Positions 1 through 10,870 of a DNA stretch of 64,000 nucleotides are shown one piece after another (the stretch's first letter is position 1; each line of letters opens with the position of its first letter). Made by a program: the position numbers and the translations under genes. The stretch is taken from contig KK106985.1 in the NCBI GenBank assembly GCA_000611775.1, positions 1,784,291-1,848,290 on the forward strand, read 5' to 3'. The notes under the pieces are model-generated. The model did not search any database. It saw nothing but the letters and a program-made list of their open reading frames with translations, and had not been told where the DNA came from. This DNA is from Umbilicaria muhlenbergii (Eukaryota; Ascomycota; Lecanoromycetes; Umbilicariales; Umbilicariaceae).

Positions 1-1519
1 TTATGGAGTACATGGTTGGCGGAGACTTTCTGGGTCTGTTGATTCGCAAAAACACGTTAAAGGAGAAGAAGGCCAGGTGGTATATCGCCGAGATGATCAT
101 GTGCGTTGAAGAAGCACATAGGCTGCGTTGGATCCATCGCGATGTCAAGCCTGATAACTTCCTGATATCTGCCTCTGGTCATTTGAAAATCGCCGACTTT
201 GGTCTCGCTTTTGATGGTCATTGGCAGCACGATCAGACGTATTTCAACAACCACCGCTATTCTCTCATGGAAAAGCTAGGGATACAAGTTGAAGGAGACT
301 CGTTAGATCGGAAAGAAGGAAACACTGTTGCAGCTGGAATGAAGCTGGCTACCATTCTTACCGGGGGTAAGGAGCGCCATGAAAAACCCCACATAGACGG
401 ACCCTTGGAGTATGAAGGAATCCTCCAGTGGCGAAATCGCCATGGCAAGAGGAAGCTGGCTAAAAGCGTGGTTGGCACTAGCCAATACATGGCACCTGAA
501 GTCATACGTGGGGAGCTCTACGATGGGCGCTGTGACTGGTGGAGTATTGGCATAATACTATACGAGGTCAGGAGCCATGAAATCTGACATCGAGGCATAT
601 ACATACTGACAGCATACTCCTAGTGTTTGTACGGTTGGACGCCATTTGTCTGTGACAACAGGCAAGATACCAAACTCAAAATTCTGGTGAGTTGGCGCCG
701 GAGAAGTGATGATCTGGTCTAATGACATCCTAGAATCATGCCGAGACTTTGAAGTTCCCATCCGAAAGTGAGACAGAAAGCAAGGATAGAGTCTCGCATG
801 AGGCCATGGATCTCATCAACCGGATTTTGCAGGAGAAGGAGCATCGCCTTTGCTCGAAGAAATATTTGCTCAACGACTATCAGCACTCAAAACGGCATCC
901 GGGACAGCTCGTGACTTCTCCTGCAAACAAACACTCCAAAGATTACCAAGGCAATTACGTTTATGCGGACGATGCTACAGACATCAAAGCGCACCCATTC
1001 TTCCAAGGGCTGTCGTGGGATCGACTGCACCTGTCCAGGCCGCCCTTTGTCCCTGATGTGAAGAGTAGAGATGATACGAAGTACTTCGATGAGGAGGACC
1101 CAATCAGCGATGTCGATGACGCATCCAGCTATTCCAGCGCACAGGAAGCAGTCGAGCCCACGGTCTATGAGGACACTATTGCCACAGCCTCCAGGAAACC
1201 AGCAGATGTAGCTCAAGAGGACGACAGGTACACACGCAAGGTGAATGAGATGATCCGGGAAGAGAACGCAAAACTCGACGCCGCCGAAAAGGAAGCTTCA
1301 AAGAACAAGGACAAGATAGCAACGAAAGAAAAGAAGAGGCCGAGAGATAAATTGCTGAGGGATAAGCAGGTGGGTAGGCAAGTACTCGAGATGCGAAAAC
1401 AGGGGGCCTTTATTGGCTACACTTACCGTCGGCCCAAGCATTCGACGGCGGCGGAAGAACGTGGAAGATTTGGGAGATCGAGCGGAAGGCTGAGGGAAGA
1501 GAAGACGAGTGCTGCCTGA
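1..1519 (+). CDS. AGC-family (NDR-like, Ppk35-type) Ser/Thr kinase, 5' partial
   Basis: C-terminal part of a protein kinase whose N-lobe lies left of the window. Exons are 1-566, 624-686 and 734-1519; both introns are GT-AG and keep frame. Visible parts in order: the hinge region MEYMVGGDF, catalytic loop HRDVKPDN, DFG (about 65 residues after the first visible Met), a roughly 90-residue insert, then the activation segment ending MAPEV, and an AGC C-terminal tail. The tail ends in FIGYTYRRP, which matches the hydrophobic motif (F-x-G-Y-T-Y/F) phosphorylated in NDR/LATS kinases. The long insert between DFG and APE is typical of NDR kinases but larger than in Cbk1/COT1 or Dbf2. The closest type I recall is the S. 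pombe Ppk35 group; that assignment is from memory. The last 100 residues are Lys/Glu-rich. It is convergent with the WSC gene. Confidence 0.85.
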
Positions 1520-2122
1520 GCGCGAAGGCTCGCAGAGGAGGAACTTGCCTGGATTGTTTTAGTCTGTTTGTCTCACACTGTACACTCGTTATCATTATTA
1601 GGTGTATGACGTTCTTGGCATGCTTAAGCTGTCATCAGCTTGACCTTGGTTAACTTTGTTTCTTACGCATTGTGGCACTGTTTCGCTACTCCGAAGAATG
1701 ATCGGGTTCTGCACATCCCGAGTGGCTTTCTGCTGCGTTGACACAGTCGTCAGCTATGTTCTATTCCGCTGTTCAGACTTGGAATACCAAGTCTTTGTTC
1801 CGCGTTTTCAGGGCAAAGGCCCGCCTTTTAAGAGAGCGACATTCTTTACTAATGCCAGGCATCTCTTCACCGCGATGCTCCATTTTACTCGTACAAATCG
1901 TTCTTAGCGCTGCGCATAGCGAGACAGTAACTCATTAGCTAGACATACTCGTTTCAAAATCAACAACGCAGGTGCCCAAGACACTGCAGAGGGGGTATAG
2001 AAAAGAAACGCAAGCCTTCCACCGAAGATATCCGTCATACCCTCTTGAAACGCCATCCCACCCTCTATCAAGAATCTCCACCCATCCCAATGCTCACAAC
2101 ACCACCCCGGCTCCCTCCCAGC
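1520..2122. other. intergenic, kinase 3' / WSC 3'
   Basis: Convergent intergenic stretch. I see no convincing gene. From about 2060 the plus strand becomes strongly C-rich, and this continues into the end of the WSC gene. Confidence 0.6.
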
Positions 2123-2844
2123 CTAAAGAACCAGCATTCCCACCACCGCCACCACCAATGCCCCCCCAACCGCACCCTCCCACCCTCTCCTTCCAGCGGC
2201 AGCAGAATTCTTCGTCCCCCCCGCCCTCCGCTGATACAACGTAAGCCTACCACCCTTCGTCAGCATTCCGTCCCCACCCCATCCACCCAAACCCCCACCC
2301 AGGTTACAGGACATAACGACTCACATCAAGTCCCCACCACACACCTCCGTCTGATCCCCACTACACCGCAGCGAACAATTCGCATCGGCCAACTTCACCG
2401 ACTCGGAGTTCAGATACGGCGAGCACCAGCATTCGCGCCCGTATTCGAGGCCGGCGTAGGTGGCGCTGCCGCAGAGTTGGAGACAGTATTCCACGGACAT
2501 GGTGTCGGAGGTGTTCTGGAAGCGGACGACCGGAACCGGTTAGTGTTCACGATTGTGTTTTGGACCAGTGCGGATGGTAGGAAGGTTGGGGTGGTTTTGC
2601 TTACCACACTCCCACCCGCCAGCGCGCGCACGTTTCCCGCGGCGTCGTTGCCGGTCGTTTCGTTGTAGCAGCCGATGTAGGCGTAGGATGTGGTGCTGGG
2701 GACTATAGACGCGTAAGCGGCGGTTGCGGCTGCGGTGGTGGTGGAGGGTGTTTGCGCCGCGGCTAGGGGACTGCAGAGGAGGAGGATGAGGGCGAGGGCG
2801 AGGAGGGGTATAGGTGGCCGCGACGGCGATGGTGTGGCTATCAT
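2123..2844 (-). CDS. WSC-domain secreted, probably GPI-anchored surface protein
   Basis: Three exons, 2844-2605, 2515-2325 and 2246-2123, give 184 residues; all phases agree. The start has a signal peptide (Leu-rich core LLALALILLL, then Ala-Ala-Ala-Gln). It is followed by a single WSC domain from about residue 54: the YIGCYNE start, then VEYCLQLC, YAGLEYGRECWC and CSGDQTEVCGG supply the conserved cysteines, and LTLYQ closes the domain. The C-terminus is a short Asn/Ser/Ala stretch, then a hydrophobic tail (about 14 residues) ending at the stop, which looks like a GPI-attachment signal. WSC domains bind wall glucans or act as wall-stress sensors. This protein is too short to be a Wsc1-type sensor because it has no Ser/Thr-rich stalk and no cytoplasmic tail. 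The coding strand turns G-rich in its last 120 nt. Confidence 0.85.
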
Positions 2845-3836
2845 GGCGTTTTAGTGTTGTGGTTGTGGTTGTGACGATATTTTTGATTTTTGGCTTTAAG
2901 GAGAGTTTGAAGAAGAATTTCGAGTATGGGCCAAGGCGCAGCGGGAGGATCGCAAGGGGCGGAAGTAAGGTTAGATTCGCGAGGCTTGGCAGGCGTGGCA
3001 AGGGTTTCTCGAAGGATGTCAGGAGTAGCGAGCTACTATGAATATCTATTAGGAAGTTGGGACCCTAAGGGTGCAGGTGAAAGCACACAACGTCAATGGG
3101 GAAAAACAATTTGGTCACATGATTGACGTTCTGATGGTGGTCTGAAAGGCTCTTTTAACGGTTTGGATAGGGTCCGCATTTATAACAAAGAATGGGGTTG
3201 AGAAAGTGGTTAGCCGAAAGTGGTTAGGTCTGAAATGTGGATTTAGTCTCAGAGACTCGAAGAACATACCATCGCTACCGGCATGTACACGTAGCAAGCA
3301 TCGTTCCTCTGGATGACTGTCAAGGCGAACGACAGTCTCGTTCAAACCATACTCGATATACACAGAGAAGGCAAACCCGCTGAATATGTACCGTGAAAGA
3401 ATGATGTCCACGCGCCAAAGACAATCTTGATGTCCGAAATCCTTTTTGGTACCCTCTTGTAAACGCCGAGTCTGTTCCTGCAGATATGCCGCTATGCATC
3501 GCTCGTCCAAAAAAGGATAATATGAATACAGCATGACTGAATGAAAAAACTAGCCTCCTTCCCTTCGCGCGATAACGAGTGTTGTGGGTGTTGTACGAAC
3601 CGAAACATACGGGCAACGGACGAACCCACTTGCAATAGTTAGATAGCAGGAGCGCCCATAGCGAATGCAGAGTCGCTGAACCCGTCCTCTTGCTTCATCG
3701 TGCCGTTGAGCAGCGGACAGAGTCTGAACAGGATTGATTCTCCTATTAGCAATTGTCTTCGTTCAAGACCCTAGGGAAAGCAAAGGGACAAGTATGTAGG
3801 GTCTACGAAAAGAAAGGAGAAGGTTGAAGGCATAGA
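2845..3836. other. intergenic region with one doubtful ORF
   Basis: Contains the putative promoter of the WSC gene and the 3' flank of TAF1. The only long open frame is the minus-strand ORF at 3534-3115, listed separately. No RNA gene or repeat was recognised. Confidence 0.5.
3115..3534 (-). CDS. doubtful hypothetical ORF
   Basis: A 139-codon open frame with an ordinary amino-acid mix (Tyr/Leu/Arg-rich, e.g. YIFSGFAFSVYIEYG) and no motif I recognise. A good donor-like GTATGT lies near 3260, so if the locus is coding, the part after it may be intron. It sits between the WSC promoter and the TAF1 terminator with no clear partner. It may equally be chance. Confidence 0.2.
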   Translation of the reverse strand: MLYSYYPFLDERCIAAYLQEQTRRLQEGTKKDFGHQDCLWRVDIILSRYIFSGFAFSVYIEYGLNETVVRLDSHPEERCLLRVHAGSDGMFFESLRLNPHFRPNHFRLTTFSTPFFVINADPIQTVKRAFQTTIRTSIM

Positions 3837-6800
3837 TTATGAACGAGATAGGTGACTGCACTTTTTGTTGGTCTTGATATGCCCCACTTGACCACAGTTC
3901 GCGCACTTGCGCTGAGTCCCTGCACTTTTTGGAGCCGGGGTAGAGCCAGTGGCGGCGGGAGAGGTTGGGGTCCCAGGCGAAGGCGCACCACCTTCCAGTT
4001 GGATGCCTTTCTGCTTGTCACGGGCGAGTCGGCGATCTTTGTTACGCTCAAGTCGAGCGAGCTCTTTCTCAAGCCTGTGGCGAATTAGCCTTCAACATCT
4101 GTACTCCAATTAAGTATCCTACCTTTGCTGGTAGCGTTTGTCCTGTTCGGCGTCGCCTGTAGGCTTGAGCTCCGACAGCCTGCATTGGATCAGTTGCGTC
4201 TGGTTGACCTTGGAGAACCGAACTCACTTCATGTTCTCCGCTTCCTTCGCGTGCCGCCGCTTCAGATACTGCCTGATGACTCTAGGATCACGGATAACGT
4301 CTTGCACGCGCTCAAGGTTTCCATACTTGTCTCGAACATCCCGAGTAATCCTGAGCACCTTGCCAGACTGGCTGTTGCTACTGAATTTACTGAACTGACT
4401 GGCTGAGTCGTCATCCCGGCGGCTGAATGCCGCAGGTGTCTGAGCTCCCGATCTGGGAGTCCTAGGGGCCCCAAAAGATTCTGGAAGCTCTTCGTCGTGA
4501 CTTTCATCCATTTCGGTGTCCGAATGCTCGATGGTCGATGACAGGCTCTGCTTCTGGGCATCCCAAATACGCCGGATCGATTCTTCATACGACCTTTGCT
4601 GTCTGGCAACATTGTAGCTGTGACCACCAAGCTCCTTCAGCTTCTTGGCATCGAGCTTATCCTCCACGCTTTCTCCAACAGCCTTGAAGCCGCCTTTCAT
4701 GGATGTCTTGATAAAGCTAAAGGCTTCGCCTCGACCTGAAGGGTCGCCCTCTCCGTGAAGCTGCAGCATGGCCTTACCTTGAGTAGCGTGAAGGAAGTTC
4801 CTAGACGTGTACCACGGAGCAAGTTGCTGTTCAATGCTCTGGCCCTCCTTACCCTCCTCGTCTTCCGAGTCCTCATCCCCTTTGCTGAACCCGGCGTCTT
4901 GAAGATGTTGCTGACCCACCTGCATAGACTCGAGTAAACATACGTCCTCGGGCTTCACCATCCCACGGATTGTCTCTTCATCTGGAATGATTTCGCCTGG
5001 CCGCATCTCCCACTCCTTGTGTTCTTTCGAAAATTGCATGAATTCTTTCATCTTCTGTCGGTTTTGCATATCCGTCGTATCTGTGAAATGCCTCGTGATC
5101 TCAGCTACGCTGATGCGATGAGGTTTATTGCGCCGAATGCGACGGTAGGAAATCATCTTCAAGCGGTTCTTCGCAGCAGTGGTGACCTTACGCGAGTGGG
5201 GCCCAGGTACATCGACTGAAGGAAACTCTTGACCGACAACATGAATATTCTCGATGTTTCGCATGAACCATGTAGAGCCATCCACACCAGTGGTATTGCG
5301 GATGACCAAAAAGTCGGTTGGTCTCGGGTCCTGCTTGAAGACTGGTGCCCTGTACATGCCATTATAGAGTGCCGGCGTAATCTGTCCTGGATCAATATGA
5401 CCGAAGATTGAGAAAGGGCTTTTGTCTTGGGGTAATAGCACAGCCGTCTCTCCAATGTCAAGCTTTGGACGCGCATTATCCTCCATATTCTTTCGCCGAT
5501 AGTAATTGATCAATTTACTACCCATACCAAAGTTCGACATCATTGTCGGATATTCCTCCGAATATTCCAAAAGAAGCACGTTCGAGTTATCTCCCAGGGA
5601 AAGATCCTTCGTCTTTTCGAAGACGGCTTGCGTATCCTTGCCTTTCATGTGTTTTCTCTTGATGACACGTGGTTTACTGAAAAGGACTGGTTCGTGTCGT
5701 TGGAACGCCATGGTTGGTCGGTGGTAGGACCTCGCCTCTTGCTTCTCGAGCTTCGTCTTGTACTACGTATACTCAGCATGACTTCATCAAACACAGTGTT
5801 CTTGTGACTGCGTGTAGCAGCAAACTTACATATGGCCATTGAAGCCTTACCGCTGGCATGCTGTGTTCAACAGTAAGACTACCAAGGGTACTTCGAACCT
5901 TGCTCTGATGATTTTCCTTGAGAAGGTCATACGCTTCGTCATTAGATACATTATACCTTTGGTTTAAGCCTTTTGAAAAGGCACCGCGGCCAGCTTTCCT
6001 AGGATTTATCCGCGAGGATTGATGACTTCGAACCTCCGTTTCGGGCTTGACATCATCGATAAGTAATTGCGGATCATTCAGGTCCAAAGTCACCGCTTTT
6101 GCTATCTTCGATGTTGTTTGCTCAGGATCATGCAGTGAGGGAAACGTGAAATGAGGTGTGGCCAGCACATCCATCCCCGTGCGAGCCAGCATTCGCCTCT
6201 TGGCGGAACTCCGACCAAGTGGTTCAGACCATTCGTCCCCAAAATCCTGGAATATCTCATCCTGCTCCATCAATGGGTCGCGAGCGGAGGACTGATCTGG
6301 GCTGGATGGTATCGCAGAGCTATGAGTGTCCCAGTCTTCACAGATGATCTGTAAATCTTGCCAAGTGACCCCTCCAATCGGTTCATGCTCAAAATCAGAC
6401 TCTACCTCAAGATCGTCATCGCTGCTTTTCTCGGCCGACACCATTTCTGGTATGAGAACCAGGCCCTGCCGTTCCGCCTCTTCCTGGGTCTTCCTGCTTG
6501 GGCCAGAGGATACCTTGAAGCTTTTTTCTTGATCTGCTGCCAGCTCAAGGTTGAGCTTGGTTGGTTGGACAGGTTTAGGTTTCTTGAGAAGCGTCTTGCC
6601 GACATAACGGGCTTTCTTCGGTGGAAGTAGATCCATGAACCGCGGAATAGTATCACGCTCGAACTTGGGCCACAAGGAAGCAAGCAGCTCCTCTTGATTC
6701 TCAGGAGGCGCCGGCAGATAGTCCGTAGCAGCCCCGGAACCTGACATCGCAAACAGCGCCTGCTGTATCTGCTGCTCTTTGGACAGCGCAGCATCTTTAG

Positions 6801-7488
6801 AGTTGAAATTTACGGAGCGAAACATGGATGCATCCGAGGAAGCTGGCAGCTTCTGGCTTTGCGAAGTGGCCATGCCTGGGAGCTCTCCCGCGGAGCTGGC
6901 GAGCTCCTCGTCTTCTTCAAGCTCAAAGGATGTCGTCAACCCGTTTGGCCGTATTACAGGCTTGTTCAACTTGCTGCCCTCTTTGACATCAACTGGGGAC
7001 GAGGACATGTCATCACCAAAGAGATCATCGAAGCCATCGCCATCGTTGCCACTTCCGCTGGTCAACTCAGGTAGGCCCTCTTCCTGGGTTGAAACTCCTA
7101 AGTCACCGAATGATCCATCGTCCTCCGCAGTCCGGCTTGGAGCATTCGCCACGACCGGGTCATCTTCTTCATCCGCCAGATCGTCATCGCTCAAGTCCCC
7201 AAAGTCTATTGCATCATCTGCTTTTTCACCAGGTTCCAGCTCGCGATTGAAATCAATGTTGATCGCGTTGTCCGGATCAGGGTCCAGCGCCAGTTGGATA
7301 AGCCGATCGTCCTCCTCTTCCTGGGCGTCGCGAAGCTCTGTCGCATGAGGCATACTGCCTAGCTTGGGCCCTGTCGTGTCTTGAGTCTGTTGCGCCTTCA
7401 ACATCCTCGGCGCGGAATGCCGGCCAGTGACCACACCGCGCGTCCGCCAAGTATGTCCAGCATCAGCTGTAGATACAACGACGTGCAC
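3837..7488 (-). CDS. TAF1: TFIID subunit TAF1 (DUF3591, zinc knuckle)
   Basis: Largest TFIID subunit, the scaffold of RNA polymerase II preinitiation complexes in the nucleus. Exons 7488-5830, 5762-4228, 4179-4123 and 4074-3837 join in phase to 1162 residues, normal for fungi. The N-terminal third is acidic and disordered (runs of Asp/Glu, the TBP-binding TAND-like region). The conserved DUF3591 core spans the first intron, with WPY then YKTKLEKQEARSYHRP and later LLLEYSEEYP and GMYRAPVF. The C-terminus has a coiled basic stretch and a single zinc knuckle, CANCGQVGHIKTNKKC, followed by HLSRS and the stop. There are no bromodomains, as in yeast Taf1. The start is uncertain: Met codons at 7488, 7404 and 7350 are all in frame, and 7350 (MPHATELRD) begins the better-looking sequence. 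A 64-codon ORF (7698-7504) ends just upstream and may be a leader uORF. Confidence 0.93.
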
Positions 7489-8005
7489 GAATCCGTTTGA
7501 GACTCATGTCACCACTTCGGAATTCGGTCTGCTTTGTTGGGGCTTTGAAGCGTGAGGGAGGCCGTTGGTAGCCCGGTGTTGTAGGAGGAAAGATGGGGTC
7601 CATGCCAAGAAGTTGAATGCGGCTCTAGCGCTAGTGCTGTAGCGGCTCTTAAGCGAGCGCAAGTCACAGAGTAAGGAGGACGTCGGCGTATGTTTCACCA
7701 GGAGAATGGGTCTGCAAGTAGCCAGGCATCACTCTGCAGGTCTCACTTTATTTGGACTCATCCTCATATGTCATGTGAAATCCATGACGGAAAGTGGTAT
7801 ATGGCCAGTGTCATACAATCCTCATTCTAGTTTTGATGTATCAAGTCAAGTTGACCTTCAGCGACAGAGGTAAGCTTCACATGAAGATTGAAAACTAAAA
7901 AAGCCATTCAAGACCGTTGTTGACTGAACTTGAAACTAGCTCTCGTTGGTAGCCAGAGGTGTGACTCATAGACCGGCCGTGATGCAGCATCAGGTCGTGT
8001 CTGGT
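7489..8005. other. TAF1 upstream region / TGS1 3' flank
   Basis: About 500 bp holding the TAF1 promoter and leader, including a 64-codon minus-strand ORF at 7698-7504 that ends 15 bp before the first TAF1 ATG candidate. Nothing else was recognised. Confidence 0.5.
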
Positions 8006-8957
8006 CTAACGCAGCTGAAAGGCGCCAAAGTAGGCACAGAGAGCCTAGAATTGTCAACAGACCACCCGAGTCCGCCCGCACTGAGGAATTAGGCATACCT
8101 TACTGGCCCCTTGCATGCAATAATGCATCACCGTCACTTTCTGGTCGTCGTTTGCAAAGCCGGCCAATTGCCGCAGGTCAGATGTTCTGGGTAGATACAG
8201 TGCAATATCTCCTGTGAGCCGCTGGAATGGGTGCAGAATATCGCTCAGCGAATACGGCTGCATATTAGAAAGGTTGAATACGGAGTCTGATCTGTAGCCC
8301 GGGCCTACATTCGTTAGAAGCTCAGACCAGGCCAGTAAGGTTGGACAGTTGCACATACCGCCCCAAGGAGGGCTTGCAAAGACCACACCGTACTCGCCAA
8401 AGTCTGCAAGCTCCTTCTCAATGATATTGAAACAATCGCCTTCGTACCAGGAGATCTTGTCCCCTACTCCGTAGACTTCTGCATTGTGCTTGGCACAAGC
8501 CAACACCTGCGGATCTTTCTCAATTGCATACACTCTCTTCCATCTACCAGAATTGGCAAACGCAATAGCGTTACCGCCAGCTCCAGCAAAGGCGTCGATA
8601 ATGATCCCTTTCCCTGCTGGAGCAGCATCGGCAACATGCTGTGCTATCTTGCTTGATTGAGTTAGTGCATTCGTGGACAGTCAAGCATTTGGATACACAC
8701 TTTGCCACAGGTTCGGGTGTGACACCAAACCAAGCATCATCGGTCATCAATATGCCTTCATCGTATCTTGAGAAGACCGAGTAGCGTTGATGGTAATATC
8801 TGTGATATATGTAAGCGGCAAGCTTGGGCAACCGAGGGCTATGAAGTGCAAGGTACTTTTGAATGTCCCAGGGTACCTCAGCCAGATCCTCATAGTGATG
8901 GCAGCCCTCTGGTAGTTCTGCGAGAGCTTGGCTAGCTCTACGTCTCTTTTTACCCAT
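8006..8957 (-). CDS. TGS1: trimethylguanosine synthase (snRNA/snoRNA cap hypermethylase)
   Basis: SAM-dependent N2-methyltransferase that converts the m7G cap of snRNAs and snoRNAs to the 2,2,7-trimethyl cap in the nucleus. Four exons, 8957-8701, 8651-8359, 8304-8099 and 8044-8006, join in phase to 264 residues, the short form usual in fungi. Diagnostic sequence: YDEGILMTDDAWFGVTPE near residue 65, SAM motif DAFAGAGGN at about 103-111, the acidic VYAIEKDP strand, and the catalytic PPWGG motif split by the second intron, followed by PGY. The N-terminus is Lys/Arg-rich (GKKRRR), plausible for nuclear targeting. The last exon codes only 12 residues. It is divergent from GRASP, with 239 bp between the start codons. 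Confidence 0.95.
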
Positions 8958-9196
8958 AGTAATTCGTCTTCTCTAGTAATGACTATGTTATCACATTCTG
9001 TACCATTGTGGGAAAATCTGCAGTCCTCCTCTGGTACTCGTAACGATGAAGCGATGACTGTTAAGCTTTCTGCTAGGGCTAAGGAGCTATGACCACGTAG
9101 GTAGCCGCGAGGTTCAAGGGAACATGTTCCCAACGCGTCACCGAGCGTGTGAGGAGTCCACCCATCTGCAGAAGCTCAACCGGGTCTGATCATAAA
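8958..9196. promoter_or_regulatory. shared divergent promoter TGS1/GRASP
   Basis: Only 239 bp separate the two start codons, so the core promoters and leaders of both genes must lie here. No specific factor site was recognised. Confidence 0.5.
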
Positions 9197-10384
9197 ATGT
9201 TTGGCGCGCTCAACCGCTTCATATCTCGCCTTGACTCCGACTCTCCTTCGCAGAGTCCCAGCGGCGACCATGGGGCCTTTGGCTTCCAGGTCTTGCGAAA
9301 CAAGAATCCAGAAATATCCATTGAGCCATGGTACGACTTCATCATAGGCATCAATGGCCGCCATATTGTGCGAAACCCTTGGCTTCGACCCTGGCCTCAC
9401 CCCCAAAGCTTACAGTATGGCAGGACGACCCAGACCCGACTCTATTCGCAACCGAAGTCCGGAACTGTGCCGGCTCGACCGTGACGTTGACCCTTTGGAG
9501 CGCAAAGGTACGACCCAACTCCCACCCCGACCCCATCTCAGCCCGCTGACATCGTATCTTGACAGGGTCAACGCACCCGCATCCTACCCCTCTCCGTCCC
9601 CGCCCCCCCCATCCTCGGTCTAACCCTCCAATGGACCCCCCTCTCCAGCACCGAAGACGTCTGGCACATCCTCGACGTAATCCCCTCCTCGCCCGCCGAC
9701 GCCGCCGGCCTCCTCCCATACGGCGACTACATAGTCGGCACGCCCGAAGGCCTCGTACACGGCGAAGCCGGACTAGGCGAACTCGTCGAAGACCATCTCT
9801 CCCGCCCGCTCCGCCTGTACGTCTACAACCACGAATACGCAGTCACACGTCTCGTGACCATCACGCCCTCGAGGAATTGGGGCGGGAGCGGTGCCCTAGG
9901 TTGCGTGCTGGGGTTTGGGGCACTACACCGCCTACCACTACCGCTAACAGAGCCACCCGCTGCACCAGGCGAAACGCTCTTCGAAACCGCCCGCTTCAGC
10001 AACGAAGAGGCCCGCCCTTCCTCCACCCACTCCCACCCCTTCTCGACCTCCTCAGACACCCTCAACCCCCTCTACGCACAACCCATCTCCCAACAACACT
10101 CCTCCGACCTCCTCGTCCCCGCCTCCATGACTTCTCCTCCCCCACCACCCCTCACAACGACTTTACCCGCTCCGCCGCGCTCGACAAGGAAAACAAGACA
10201 TCCTTTATCACCCAATCGCGCGTTTGACGAGTATTTCAAGGAAGGCGAACAGAAGAGTAAAGAGGAGGACTTCGCGCCGAGTGCGAAAGCGGCTGCGGTA
10301 ATGCCTCCGCCGCCGAAAGCGACTGGGGGGCCTCCGAAGGCGAAAAGTCCGGACCCGGAGGGAGAAGCGGTTGAGAATAGTTAG
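9197..10384 (+). CDS. GRASP family Golgi reassembly stacking protein
   Basis: Peripheral Golgi/ER-exit-site protein of the GRASP65/55 (yeast Grh1) family, involved in cisternal organisation and unconventional secretion. Exons 9197-9367, 9424-9507 and 9566-10384 join in phase to 357 residues. Two PDZ-like GRASP halves are seen: GFQVLRNKNP, PWYDFIIGING and DDPDPTLFATEVRNCAG in the first, and LGLTLQWTPLS, WHILDV, PADAAGLLPYGDYIVG, YNHEYAVTRLV and GALGCVLGFGALHRLP in the second. The tail from about residue 200 is Ser/Pro-rich and low complexity. The N-terminal Met-Phe-Gly lacks the Gly2 used for myristoylation in animals. The body of exon 3 is very C-rich and its last 100 nt are G-rich. It is convergent with PDI. 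Confidence 0.95.
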
Positions 10385-10870
10385 AAATGTAGACAAAATA
10401 CTGGATGAGCTTTCGGGAACGCCAGGGAAAAGTCCGGGCTACAGGATCAACAAAGGAGAGGGAGAGGAACGGAAAAGGGTAGGGTGGGATGCGGAATTGA
10501 CACGTGGGCGGAATAACGCTGGAGACGGCGCATGGAGTTGATCGCACAGGGTTTTCATCAGCTTAGGTGGCGCCTAGGGCCCCCGAGTTCGACACAGAGA
10601 TTGGAGTGCGTGGAGTGGCACTCAAGAGTAACTATACCCAGCAATCGTGATCTCACAAAGGAGCACCAAGTCGCTATCAGTGCGGTATGGGCGGATAACC
10701 ATGAATGAATATAGATCAAGACGATACAGCAGCCCTAACAATACACAACCTAGAATTGTATACCAGCCCAGGTTGATTCCATCACGACCATTCCATTCTC
10801 GCTCATCCCATCCCTTCAAAAGTTATTTGATACCCATCCCGCGCCCCATCCAAGCACACACAACAACAAT
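10385..10870. other. convergent intergenic GRASP/PDI
   Basis: 486 bp between two gene ends. It should hold both polyadenylation regions. No gene or repeat was recognised. Confidence 0.6.

Noticed and set aside
6779-7348. 189-codon plus-strand Ser-rich open frame
   Set aside because: Antisense shadow of the acidic, Asp/Glu/Ser-rich N-terminus of TAF1.
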